From an uncultured Acetatifactor sp. (GTDB lineage: Bacteria; Bacillota; Clostridia; Lachnospirales; Lachnospiraceae): a stretch of DNA of 16,608 nucleotides. The notes under the pieces are model-generated. The model ran no database searches and was not told the DNA's origin. It saw only the letters and a list, made by a program, of their open reading frames with translations. The stretch spans positions 1 to 16,608 of the forward strand of contig CAKRRS010000062.1 in the NCBI GenBank assembly GCA_934394665.1, in the 5' to 3' direction. The position numbers and the translations under genes were made by a program. The stretch's first letter is position 1; each line of letters starts with the position of its first letter. Below are positions 7,680-14,757 of the stretch, piece after piece.

Positions 7680-7692
7680 AACATTCCTCCGC

Positions 7693-8868
7693 CTATTTCC
7701 CGGGAAGATTGCAATATACAATCTGTCCATCGATAATAGTATAAAGGGTACGCGTAAAAATTTCCATAGGATTTCCGTCAAAAATAGCAATGTCGGCGTC
7801 TTTCCCCACTTCCAGACTGCCGATACGGTCTGCCACGCCGCAGATCCTCGCCGGATAGATTGTAATTGCCCGGAACCCTTCTTCCATAGGAAGTCCGGCT
7901 TTTACCGCCAGACCTGCACACAATGGCAGTGTCTGAATCTGTGATACCGGATGATCGGTTGTGATTGCTATGGGAACGCCTGCATGATTTAAGATTCCAG
8001 CAGTTTTAAAGGACATATTCCGGACTTCTATCTTATTCCGGCAGGTCAGGTCGGGACCTACGATCGCAGGATATCCTTCTTTCGCCAGCTCTTCTGCCAC
8101 CAGATGCCCTTCCGAGCAGTGGTCTAACGTCATACGCACACCGAATTCTTTAGCAATGCGGATTGCTGTAAAAATATCATCCACACGGTGTACGTGCGCT
8201 TTGAGTGGAATCTCTCCCCGAAGAACCGGCAGATAACATTCCTTTTCGAAATCCGTTTCAAAATATTCCCCCTGCTCCTGTGCCTGCTTTTTGCGATGCA
8301 GATATTCTCTGCTTTCCCACAGTTCCCTACGCAGCATCGCCGCAATGGACATCCTCGTTGCCGGGCTCTTGTTCTGTCCGGAATAATTGACCTTCGGATT
8401 CTCTCCGAAAGCTACTTTCATAGCCGCCGGTGCCTTGATCACCAGGTCATCGATACGCCGTCCCTTCGTCTTCACCATGGCAAACTGACCGCCTACGACA
8501 TTCGAACTTCCCGGTCCGATCATGGCTGCGGTAATTCCAGCACGAACAGCATCGCCAAATGCCGCATCCATAGGATTAATGGCATCGATGGCACGCAGAG
8601 CCGGGGTCAGGGGATCCACCGTCTCGTTGCAGTCATCCCCTTCCGTGCTCTTTTTTTCTTCCATAATGCCCATGTGGCAATGTGCTTCAATGATGCCGGG
8701 CATGATCAGCGCATTTTTAGCGACAATGACCTGCTCTCCTGCTTCCGGTCGCAGGCTCACCTCGCCTTTCGCGCCCACTTCGGCTATCTTGCCGTTTTGA
8801 ATCCGCAGAATCCCTTCGGGGATCTCTCTCCCTGCCATCGTCAGGATCCTGCCGCCTATAATATACAT
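7693..8868 (-). CDS. Amidohydrolase (imidazolonepropionase-related, metal-dependent)
   Basis: A 391-residue cytosolic metal-dependent hydrolase with the usual amidohydrolase layout: a beta-sandwich at the N-terminus (residues 1-55) and C-terminus (about 345-391, SLEVGKDADIAIFDGNP) around a TIM barrel. Metal ligands appear in place: HxH at H63/H65 (MPGIIEAHCHMG), histidines in KAHVHR (H225, H227), LDHCSEGH (H250, H255) and the barrel-end aspartate D305 in TTDHP. It belongs with COG1228-type enzymes, which cleave cyclic amides, dipeptides or related C-N bonds; the substrate cannot be told. Its ATG overlaps the stop of the upstream SpoIIQ-like gene by one base (TGATG at 8870-8866), so translation is probably coupled. 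The lipoprotein gene begins 13 nt after its stop. It is the only gene of the three with its active site visibly intact. Confidence 0.88.
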   Translation of the reverse strand: MYIIGGRILTMAGREIPEGILRIQNGKIAEVGAKGEVSLRPEAGEQVIVAKNALIMPGIIEAHCHMGIMEEKKSTEGDDCNETVDPLTPALRAIDAINPMDAAFGDAVRAGITAAMIGPGSSNVVGGQFAMVKTKGRRIDDLVIKAPAAMKVAFGENPKVNYSGQNKSPATRMSIAAMLRRELWESREYLHRKKQAQEQGEYFETDFEKECYLPVLRGEIPLKAHVHRVDDIFTAIRIAKEFGVRMTLDHCSEGHLVAEELAKEGYPAIVGPDLTCRNKIEVRNMSFKTAGILNHAGVPIAITTDHPVSQIQTLPLCAGLAVKAGLPMEEGFRAITIYPARICGVADRIGSLEVGKDADIAIFDGNPMEIFTRTLYTIIDGQIVYCNLPGK

Positions 8869-9689
8869 CAGCGGAACAACGCCTCCCCATTCACAGGCTC
8901 CCCGTCATGGGTCAGGGAGAAATACAGGTTGCTTCCCTCTGCGCTGTAATATTTGGTAGGTGCTGCCACACTTCCGATTTTCTCTCCGGGATTTACATAA
9001 GAATTCTCTTTTACGGCAATATCCGCAAGCTGACCATAGGTCGCCACATATCCGTCCCCCAGATCCAGGGAAACCGCTTTTCCGATTTCTTCGTTTTCAA
9101 AGACAGAAGTCACTTTGCCGGGAGCACAGGCAATTGCGTCCGTACCCTCTGCTGCAGAAAAAATCGTCGCCGGGTTGTATTTGTACTGATCCAGCGTAGC
9201 AAAATAAATGCTCTGATTCATGGAATAATGCATCAGGATGTCGCTTTGTACCGGTTGCTGCAGCCCATCCTCTTCCGAAAAGTGTAATGGTTTCTCTTTC
9301 GCAGAAAGCAAAGTCTCCTGATCCGTAAGACCCGGAATCTCCACGTGTCCGGAACCTACCTCCTGGGGCAGATAATCCAGGTCATCTTCCGTCACCGGCT
9401 GTCCGGCACTGATCTTGTCGACGGAATTATTTGCTGTCAGCCCCGGAATCTTTTCTTCCTCTTTTAACAGATGTTCTTCCGACTCCCGGTTCTCCGAGAT
9501 TTCCTGCATCTTATTCTCTGCATTGTTCTCTAACGCAGTGAAGTCCAAGGTATAACCATCATCCTTAGACTCCACGTTCTGCCCCTGCATATAGATCCCT
9601 GTCATGGTCAACGCTGCCAGAACAAAGGCCGAAGAGGCTAACATTATAATACGTTCCTTGTGAATACCGCTCTTTTTATTTCTTCTCAT
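8868..9689 (-). CDS. SpoIIQ-like membrane protein with catalytically dead LytM/M23 domain
   Basis: A 273-residue bitopic protein: basic N-terminus, one membrane segment at about 14-33, an acidic, probably coiled or unstructured linker (about 40-145), then a LytM-like beta domain (about 150-273). The domain keeps the fold pattern (DAIACAPGKVTSVFE, GDGYVATYGQL, VNPGEKIGS, SNLYFSLTHDGEPVN) but lacks every zinc ligand of M23 peptidases. There is no HxxxD before the GxV strand, YGQL replaces YxHL, and NLY replaces the HxH of HLHFE. This resembles SpoIIQ of Bacillus, a non-enzymatic forespore protein that binds SpoIIIAH across the engulfment septum; the similarity of DGYVATYGQLADIAV to the matching SpoIIQ stretch supports it. 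A sigma-F-like promoter lies upstream. Other dead-LytM proteins, such as divisome scaffolds, are alternatives. Confidence 0.65.
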   Translation of the reverse strand: MRRNKKSGIHKERIIMLASSAFVLAALTMTGIYMQGQNVESKDDGYTLDFTALENNAENKMQEISENRESEEHLLKEEEKIPGLTANNSVDKISAGQPVTEDDLDYLPQEVGSGHVEIPGLTDQETLLSAKEKPLHFSEEDGLQQPVQSDILMHYSMNQSIYFATLDQYKYNPATIFSAAEGTDAIACAPGKVTSVFENEEIGKAVSLDLGDGYVATYGQLADIAVKENSYVNPGEKIGSVAAPTKYYSAEGSNLYFSLTHDGEPVNGEALFR

Positions 9690-9740
9690 ATCTTATCCGC
9701 ATCCTTCCTGTTCCCTGAATCAACGATTGCTTACATCTTC

Positions 9741-9759
9741 AAACCAATTTCCCTGGTTT
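9741..9759. repeat. Inverted repeat in the leader of the SpoIIQ-like gene
   Basis: AAACCA (9741-9746) and TGGTTT (9754-9759) are a perfect 6-bp inverted repeat around 7 bases. It falls just downstream of the predicted -10, so it would form a small hairpin at the very 5' end of the transcript or serve as an operator. Confidence 0.3.
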
Positions 9760-9765
9760 ATTCTA

Positions 9766-9794
9766 TAGTCTTGCCCGATTCAAAGGTTTTATGC
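9766..9794 (-). promoter_or_regulatory. Candidate sigma-F-type promoter of the SpoIIQ-like operon
   Basis: On the minus strand GCATA (9794-9790) is followed after 14 nt by GGCAAGACTA (9775-9766). The Bacillus sigma-F consensus is GYWTA, about 15 nt, GGNNANANTR. Both boxes match fully and the spacer is one base short. The site lies 77 nt before the start codon. No comparable sigma-A promoter was found in the 173-bp gap. The motif is loose, so chance cannot be excluded without a background count. Confidence 0.5.
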
Positions 9795-9795
9795 A

Positions 9796-9805
9796 GAATG
9801 CATTC
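9796..9805. promoter_or_regulatory. Palindrome abutting the -35 of the sigma-F-like promoter
   Basis: GAATGCATTC is a perfect 10-bp palindrome ending one base upstream of the proposed -35 box. The position would suit an activator or repressor site. A 10-bp palindrome alone is weak evidence. Confidence 0.25.
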
Positions 9806-9862
9806 GATACGATTCTTACAGTTATTTCTAATTTTGTAACTATTCAGAGTTCCTTTTTATGT

Positions 9863-11170
9863 TTATGCTTCTGCCGCATAGGCAGCCAGATCGACGTGCT
9901 GCACAGTTCCCACGTTTCCGTTTTCATATAAAAAGATGCCTGTTTTCCTGATCACGCCACGGGTACGGTTTGCACTGTCATCTCCCTGTGCAGGCAATGT
10001 GCCTGCCTCTGCTGCGCTTCCTTTTCCATTTACTGTAAATTCCGTGGAAACATTTTGCAGACAAATGGCACCGACACCCTTGTCGGAAAGCTTGTACAGT
10101 ACATCATTGCCATTTTCATCCTTGCACCAGATTTTTAAGTTTGACCAGATTGCATCATTTTCGTCGATCCAGCCGTTGCCATCCTCATCATACTGTGCCA
10201 GGTCTGTAAAACCGTCACCGTTTTGTGTGCCGAACAGTTCGCTGCCGTCATTGATGATACCGTCTCCGTTTTTATCCAGTGCCAGATAGCCGTTGCCGCC
10301 TTTCAGCATCGAAATCTCTTCCTCTTTGCCGTCTGCATCCAGGTCAAAATAGAACGTCTGATCCGACAGTTCTGTCGCATCGGTATCCAGGTTGATCACC
10401 AGCGGATCGCACAGGGTAAATTGTGCGACGTTCAGTTCCTCTCTATAGTATTCCTCACATCTGCGGCTCATATTTACATTGATATTAAAATTGATCTCTC
10501 TGCCGTCCTTCGTTCGTACCGTTCCCACGGTGGAGAAGCTGGTGTCTTCCTGTTCCGTACGAAAAGATTCTCCCACATAGTTCAGTACTCTCAGGCGTGC
10601 TGCGGATGACTTTATCACACTACTGGAATGATTCTGTTGTGAGCTTCCGGACAGTCCTTCGGCGTTTCCGTTGTTTTTTGACGCTTTCTGTCCATTCGCA
10701 TCAACATACTGGCTGTTATCCTGTGTACCGGTACCTGTACTCCATGCGTTTGCCGTCTGCGTCCCACCGCTGCTCCAACCGTTTTCCTGCATCCAGTCGC
10801 GCAACGTATGGTTTTTCGACGGGAATAACAGATCAAAAATATAACGTACTGTATATTCCCGGATGGTAGCTATTGTCTGCTCCCCGGCACTGCTTCGCAT
10901 ATCCAGTCTCGCATAAGATACCATAAAACGGCTCTGCCATTCTTTGGCAGTCGCAAGATACGCATTTTCTGCCGTGTTCTCCTGCCCTGCCTCTGTGTTC
11001 TGTGCTGTATTCTGTTCTGTGTCTCCTCCTGCGGCAGTCTTCTGCCCCTGCGCGGATACATCTGTCAGACCTGCCTGATAATCCATTATCTCAAAACGTC
11101 TGACGCTTGTCTTAGAAGTATGATAACTTCTGGCGGAATCCATTCCTATGTTTGCGGAATCAATTCTCAA
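9863..11170 (-). CDS. EF-hand/RTX-type calcium-loop protein of unknown function
   Basis: A 435-residue protein starting at TTG (11170) with AAAGGAG 12 nt upstream; the in-frame ATG at 11143 lacks a usable site. Residues 36-75 and 130-190 are Gln/Ser/Thr/Gly-rich and low in complexity. From about 255 to 375 it carries a domain best known from the C-termini of RTX-like proteins: FDLDADGKEE (275-284), LDKNGDGIINDGSELFG (298-314) and YDEDGNGWIDENDAIW (327-342). The last two are EF-hand-like loops with D/N at positions 1, 3 and 5 and Gly at 6, so Ca2+ binding is likely. A C-terminal block (RKTGIFLYENGNVGTVQHVD, 408-427) also matches this group. There is no signal peptide, membrane segment or sorting signal, so location and export route are unclear. 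It is flanked by terminators upstream and appears monocistronic. Function not known. Confidence 0.8.
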   Translation of the reverse strand: MRIDSANIGMDSARSYHTSKTSVRRFEIMDYQAGLTDVSAQGQKTAAGGDTEQNTAQNTEAGQENTAENAYLATAKEWQSRFMVSYARLDMRSSAGEQTIATIREYTVRYIFDLLFPSKNHTLRDWMQENGWSSGGTQTANAWSTGTGTQDNSQYVDANGQKASKNNGNAEGLSGSSQQNHSSSVIKSSAARLRVLNYVGESFRTEQEDTSFSTVGTVRTKDGREINFNINVNMSRRCEEYYREELNVAQFTLCDPLVINLDTDATELSDQTFYFDLDADGKEEEISMLKGGNGYLALDKNGDGIINDGSELFGTQNGDGFTDLAQYDEDGNGWIDENDAIWSNLKIWCKDENGNDVLYKLSDKGVGAICLQNVSTEFTVNGKGSAAEAGTLPAQGDDSANRTRGVIRKTGIFLYENGNVGTVQHVDLAAYAAEA

Positions 11171-11341
11171 ATTTGTAATTTTCTCCTTTCCCCGACCTCA
11201 CCGTATACAGGGCGCGCTTCCTGCATATTTCCCACTTCATTGTTCACCCAAATGTGAATGTTGTGTTCTCAATCCTGCCACAGATTCTGCTTTCTGTGCT
11301 AACGCTTGTACAGAATCCACAGTACGGCGAAAATGAAATGT

Positions 11342-11391
11342 GAAATAAAAAAATGGTAACAAAGCAGTTTCGCTTACTGCCCGGTTACCAT
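11342..11391 (-). terminator. Rho-independent terminator (second after SseB gene)
   Basis: On the minus strand ATGGTAAC (11391-11384) pairs with GTTACCAT (11360-11353), with an inner stem GCAGT/ACTGC inside. The closing arm runs into a T-rich tail (seven T, A, three T) at 11352-11342. The structure and U-tract fit an intrinsic terminator, possibly a backup for the one at 11452-11497. Confidence 0.7.
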
Positions 11392-11451
11392 CCGTGGTGT
11401 CATGATGCAATTGTAATTCATACGATGCAACTTTTCAGGTCGTCACTCCAT

Positions 11452-11497
11452 AAAAAATAACAGGGAAGCGACCGGCCTTGCCGCCTCTCTGTTATTT
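11452..11497 (-). terminator. Rho-independent terminator of the SseB gene
   Basis: On the minus strand AAATAACAG (11497-11489) pairs with CTGTTATTT (11463-11455) around a GC-rich loop that can fold further, followed by a run of T. It lies about 75 nt after the SseB stop codon at 11573. Confidence 0.7.
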
Positions 11498-11502
11498 ATA
11501 TC

Positions 11503-11520
11503 GTCCGCAGCGGACTTTTT
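11503..11520 (+). terminator. Plus-strand terminator-like hairpin without an upstream plus-strand gene
   Basis: GTCCG-CAG-CGGAC (11503-11515) followed by five T and then ATTT reads as a short intrinsic terminator on the plus strand only. All annotated genes for several kb on either side are on the minus strand. It may end a short plus-strand RNA or block antisense transcription into the SseB gene. The 5-bp stem is short, so chance is possible. Confidence 0.35.
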
Positions 11521-11572
11521 ATTTAGTCTAAATACAAAAAGTGCATATTGCGTATTGCATCGTGTACTCCGT

Positions 11573-12088
11573 TTACTGCTGTGTGGGTGCGGTGGGAGCG
11601 CCGGGTGCGGGAGGCACTGGTTTGCCGGCTGCTTTCAGCTTTGCTGCGATCATGCCGGCTACCATCTCTCTGGTAACGACGATGTTGCCGCCGAAAGGAT
11701 TGATCACAAATCCCAGTGCCGGGCTGATATTACCCTGTGCGTCTTTCCGCAGCAGCATTCCTGCATAATCATCAAAATTCATAGCAAAAGTCTGCTGATT
11801 TTCCTCGTCTCTCCACTTTTTCAGTTCTGTCCAGTCTGTGAAAGCCATGAAGAACTTTCTGCCATCCTCGGTGGACAGCATCGGGAACTGTATCTTGGCA
11901 TCTCTGGCGATCTTCACCTGTCCCTTTTCATCGGGCTGCGGTACGGGATCAATGACTACCGGTGCCAGGAATTTTGCTTTCTGTAGTTCGTCCAGGAACA
12001 TCTGTCTGTGTTCCGGCGTGTCCTCTGCCTTTAATAATTCGATAGATCCCACCATCATGGGGTTGGATACCGGTTTGTTAAATTCCAT
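11573..12088 (-). CDS. SseB-domain protein with proline-rich tail
   Basis: A 171-residue soluble protein with the SseB N-terminal-type domain over most of its length: residues 10-50 (helical start then ELQKAKFLAPVVI), IQFPMLSTEDGRKFFMAFTD (66-85), then the block around MNFDDYAGML (103-112) and GFVINPFGGNIVVTRE (126-141). The name comes from a protein linked to serine sensitivity in E. coli; the biochemical role is not established, and in Firmicutes these are stand-alone hypothetical proteins. The last 20 residues are Pro/Ala-rich (PVPPAPGAPTAP), a likely flexible tail. The ATG at 12088 has AAGGAG upstream. It lies 110 nt after the aconitase-family gene on the same strand with a switchable hairpin between them, so it may be cotranscribed with it. 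Two terminators follow. Confidence 0.85.
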   Translation of the reverse strand: MEFNKPVSNPMMVGSIELLKAEDTPEHRQMFLDELQKAKFLAPVVIDPVPQPDEKGQVKIARDAKIQFPMLSTEDGRKFFMAFTDWTELKKWRDEENQQTFAMNFDDYAGMLLRKDAQGNISPALGFVINPFGGNIVVTREMVAGMIAAKLKAAGKPVPPAPGAPTAPTQQ

Positions 12089-12118
12089 AATCTGTTCATC
12101 TCCTTACAACATCTTGCT

Positions 12119-12169
12119 GTAACCGTTCTGTTTTGTTAACTCGTTCTGCTTTCTTTCCAGAACGGCTAC
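12119..12169 (-). promoter_or_regulatory. Alternative hairpins between hydratase and SseB genes
   Basis: GTAACCGTTCTG (12119-12130) and CAGAACGGCTAC (12158-12169) pair over 12 positions with one wobble on the minus strand. A third segment CGTTCTG (12142-12148) can instead pair with CAGAACG (12158-12164). The two folds exclude each other. Neither is followed by a U-tract, so this is more likely an RNA-processing, stability or attenuation element than a plain terminator. Confidence 0.4.
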
Positions 12170-12198
12170 ACTTCCAGATGTCTGAATTTTTTATATAT

Positions 12199-14490
12199 TT
12201 ACACTCTGTTGTAATTAATCAGGCAGCCCTTCAGGATGATCTGACGTTCTTCATCGGTCAGTTCACCGAGCTTCAGGGAGAATTCCTTCATGCCCTCTCC
12301 GGGTGTTACCACATACGCCCTGATCTCTTCTGCCTTATCTTCCACGGCTTTCTTGATGCCGGGGATAAACAGGTAATCCAGATTCTTGAAAGGCAGGTCG
12401 CCGGGCGTTATCAGGAAAGGAAGCATACCCCAGTTGATCAGGTTGGAACGATAACGCTTGGTCGCATACTCGTTGGCAATATTGGCCCAGCCGCCCAGTA
12501 CCTTCTGGCAGGAAGCAGCCTGCTCACGGGCAGAGCCGTCACCGGGCTTCACTGCAAAGATAGTAGAACCGAAGCCTGTATTTTCGCTGCTTGCATCTGC
12601 AAACTTCTGCTTTACCTCACCCATGACATCCTTCAGTACCGGAACCGCTTCGCAGGGATGTCCGCCGTTCATACGCTCTTTCTCTGCCTTCTGGATCTCT
12701 TTCGCACGTCCTACGTACTGCGGATCCTTACGGCTTAAGGTGAACTCTGCCAGTCCCAGAGGATTGGAACGATAGGAAGAGGTCTCACCGGAAGGGATCA
12801 GTTCATCGGTCGTGGTAACCGGATCGTGGATCTCGGATACTACCTGTAATACCAGATTCTCAGGCAGTGCGCCCATAGCCGGCCAGTCCTTGATATTCGG
12901 GCCGAACTGGATCTCTACGCTCTCATCTGCCACACCGTGGGAATCAAATACACGGTTCTTGTAAATATTGCTGTCAAAGTGATACTTATATTTTCCGAAA
13001 TCTCCGTCAAACTCTGTCGCAGGAGTCAGCACACCCTTGTTGGCTGCAGTAGCGGCAATGGAACGCGCATCCATCAATGCTACGGAAGCAATCTGACCGT
13101 TCTGCAGCTTGGAGCCTTCACGGTTCGGGAAGTTTCTGGTAGAGTGACGGATACTGAAGGCATTGTTGGCAGGCGTATCACCGGCTCCGAAGCAGGGACC
13201 GCAGAACGCTGTCTTCATGACCGCACCGGTCTCTAAGATGGTAGCGGCACAGCCGTTGCGGATCAGTTCCATGTACACCGGCATGGATGCGGGATATACA
13301 CTTAAGGTAAACTCATCTGCACCGATGTATCTTCCCTTCAGGATGTCTGCTGCCGCACAGATATTCTCAAATCCGCCGCCGGCACAGCCTGCGATGATAC
13401 CCTGATCTACGATGAACTTACCGTTCTTTACTTTATTTTTCAATGTGAAATCCACGGCGCCGTCCAGACTTACCTTGGCACGCTTCTCGGTCTCATCCAG
13501 AATATCCATCAGGTTCGCATTCAGCTCTTCGATGGTATAGGTGTTGCTGGGATGGAACGGCATAGCGATCATGGGACGGACCTTGTCCAGATCTACCTCA
13601 ATGAGTCCGTCATAGTATGCCACCTGTCCGGGATTCAATTCCTTGTAATCTTCAGTACGTCCGTGGATCTCATAGAACTCGCGGATCTGATCGTCTGTCT
13701 TCCAGATAGAGGACAGGCAGGTAGTCTCTGTGGTCATGACATCAATGCCGATACGGAAATCAGCACTTAAAGAAGCCACGCCGGGACCTACGAATTCCAT
13801 TACTTTATTTTTCACATAGCCGTTTTTGAATACTGCGCCGATAATAGCCAGTGCCACGTCCTGAGGGCCTACACCCTTCACGGGAGCACCTTTCAGATAT
13901 ACGGCTACCACGCCGGGCATGTTGATATCATAAGTCTGGTTCAGCAGCTGTTTTACCAGCTCCGGTCCGCCCTCGCCCATAGCCATGGTACCCAGGGCAC
14001 CGTAACGGGTGTGGGAATCAGAACCCAGGATCATCTTGCCGCCGCCGGCAAGCATCTCTCTGGCAAACTGGTGAATGACTGCCTGATGAGGGGGTACATA
14101 GACTCCGCCGTATTTTTTCGCACAGGTCAGGCCAAACATGTGGTCATCCTCGTTGATGGTACCGCCTACGGCACACAGAGAGTTATGACAGTTGGTCAGT
14201 ACATAGGGCATAGGGAACTTCTGCAGTCCGGATGCTCTCGCGGTCTGGATAATACCTACAAAGGTAATGTCATGGCTGGTAAGCTTATCAAAACGGATCT
14301 TCAGCTTATCCATATTGCCGGAGGTATTATGCTCCGCCAAAATATCGTAAGCCATGGTGTTTTTCGCTGCTTCTTCTTTGGAGACCGTCCTGCCGGTCTT
14401 CGCCTGTATCTGACTGGCTGCTTCCGGAGTATCCGCTACAATGTCCGTACCGTTTACCAGATAAGCGCCGCCCTGTGTTAACTGAATCAT
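12199..14490 (-). CDS. Aconitase-superfamily hydratase ([4Fe-4S])
   Basis: A 763-residue enzyme of the aconitase/isopropylmalate isomerase superfamily, with the cluster-binding domains followed by the swivelling C-terminal domain in one chain. Cluster cysteines are C369 (IIAGCAGG), C430 and C433 (FCGPCFG). [12 protein letters not shown] (156-167) matches the DSH active-site loop. R452 and R457 (TRNFPNREG), R574 and S653/R655 (DGSARE) match known aconitase residues. Two positions differ from mitochondrial aconitase: the CDH motif reads NCH (101 is C in place of catalytic D100) and S643 is A654. This may put it with YbhJ-like hydratases, so citrate need not be the substrate. Start 14490: AGGAGG lies 6 nt upstream, while the ATG two codons earlier is too close. 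A promoter and folded leader precede it. No citrate synthase or isocitrate dehydrogenase is nearby. Confidence 0.9.
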   Translation of the reverse strand: MIQLTQGGAYLVNGTDIVADTPEAASQIQAKTGRTVSKEEAAKNTMAYDILAEHNTSGNMDKLKIRFDKLTSHDITFVGIIQTARASGLQKFPMPYVLTNCHNSLCAVGGTINEDDHMFGLTCAKKYGGVYVPPHQAVIHQFAREMLAGGGKMILGSDSHTRYGALGTMAMGEGGPELVKQLLNQTYDINMPGVVAVYLKGAPVKGVGPQDVALAIIGAVFKNGYVKNKVMEFVGPGVASLSADFRIGIDVMTTETTCLSSIWKTDDQIREFYEIHGRTEDYKELNPGQVAYYDGLIEVDLDKVRPMIAMPFHPSNTYTIEELNANLMDILDETEKRAKVSLDGAVDFTLKNKVKNGKFIVDQGIIAGCAGGGFENICAAADILKGRYIGADEFTLSVYPASMPVYMELIRNGCAATILETGAVMKTAFCGPCFGAGDTPANNAFSIRHSTRNFPNREGSKLQNGQIASVALMDARSIAATAANKGVLTPATEFDGDFGKYKYHFDSNIYKNRVFDSHGVADESVEIQFGPNIKDWPAMGALPENLVLQVVSEIHDPVTTTDELIPSGETSSYRSNPLGLAEFTLSRKDPQYVGRAKEIQKAEKERMNGGHPCEAVPVLKDVMGEVKQKFADASSENTGFGSTIFAVKPGDGSAREQAASCQKVLGGWANIANEYATKRYRSNLINWGMLPFLITPGDLPFKNLDYLFIPGIKKAVEDKAEEIRAYVVTPGEGMKEFSLKLGELTDEERQIILKGCLINYNRV

Positions 14491-14517
14491 GCTCATCCTC
14501 CTGTGATTCCTCTTTTT

Positions 14518-14588
14518 GTGCATAACGCAGGCATTTATTGTCACCGCCCGCTGCCATCCCTCCGGGCAGCGACACGTCATTTATGCAC
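14518..14588 (-). promoter_or_regulatory. Folded 5' leader of the aconitase-family gene
   Basis: GTGCATAA (14518-14525) and TTATGCAC (14581-14588) form a perfect 8-bp outer stem. Inside, CGCTGCC (14549-14555) and GGCAGCG (14565-14571) form a perfect 7-bp stem with a 9-base loop. The predicted transcript start (about 14589) falls at the base of the outer stem, so the mRNA would begin with this structure. The ribosome site (AGGAGG) lies outside it. It could set mRNA stability or act as a regulated leader. No known riboswitch class is recognised. Confidence 0.5.
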
Positions 14589-14595
14589 TTCTTCT

Positions 14596-14624
14596 ATTAT
14601 ACTGGATTGTTTTCGCAGATGCAA
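14596..14624 (-). promoter_or_regulatory. Sigma-A promoter of the aconitase-family gene
   Basis: On the minus strand TTGCAT (14624-14619), a 17-nt spacer and a perfect TATAAT (14601-14596). The start site should be near 14589, giving a leader of about 100 nt before the ATG at 14490. Confidence 0.8.
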
Positions 14625-14697
14625 TGATCTTATGGGATGTTTTTACTGCTGTACTACGCTAAATTATTTTTGATGTTCTGCTGAAAATAGCTGCTAT

Positions 14698-14732
14698 AAA
14701 AAAGACATGACCCATGAAGTCATGCCTTTTTT
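14698..14732 (-). terminator. Rho-independent terminator of galE
   Basis: On the minus strand an A-run, GGCATGAC, a 7-nt loop, GTCATGTC and six T give a 14-bp stem with one G-U pair and a U-tract, starting about 25 nt after the galE stop. On the plus strand the same position would be an A-C mismatch, so the minus direction is favoured. Confidence 0.85.
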
Positions 14733-14757
14733 ATATACCATGATTATATATTTCAAA

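Larger units (their letters stand above)
11171..11572. other. 402-bp gene-free region with hairpins and terminators
   Basis: No credible coding sequence lies here. From high to low coordinates on the minus strand it holds the terminators of the SseB gene and then the leader of the EF-hand gene. A hairpin GATTCTG (11283-11289)/CAGAATC (11311-11317) lies in that leader. A 9-base inverted repeat, ACGATGCAA (11422-11430) and TTGCATCGT (11555-11563), brackets two of the hairpins. I could not place a convincing -10/-35 pair for the EF-hand gene. Confidence 0.6.

Noticed and set aside
8188..8949. 253-residue plus-strand open frame
   Set aside because: Antisense shadow of the amidohydrolase and SpoIIQ-like genes; composition is Arg/His/Phe-rich with no motif.
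14491..14580. N-terminal extension of the aconitase-family protein by 30 residues
   Set aside because: It would be translated through the folded leader, whereas AGGAGG is correctly placed for the ATG at 14490.
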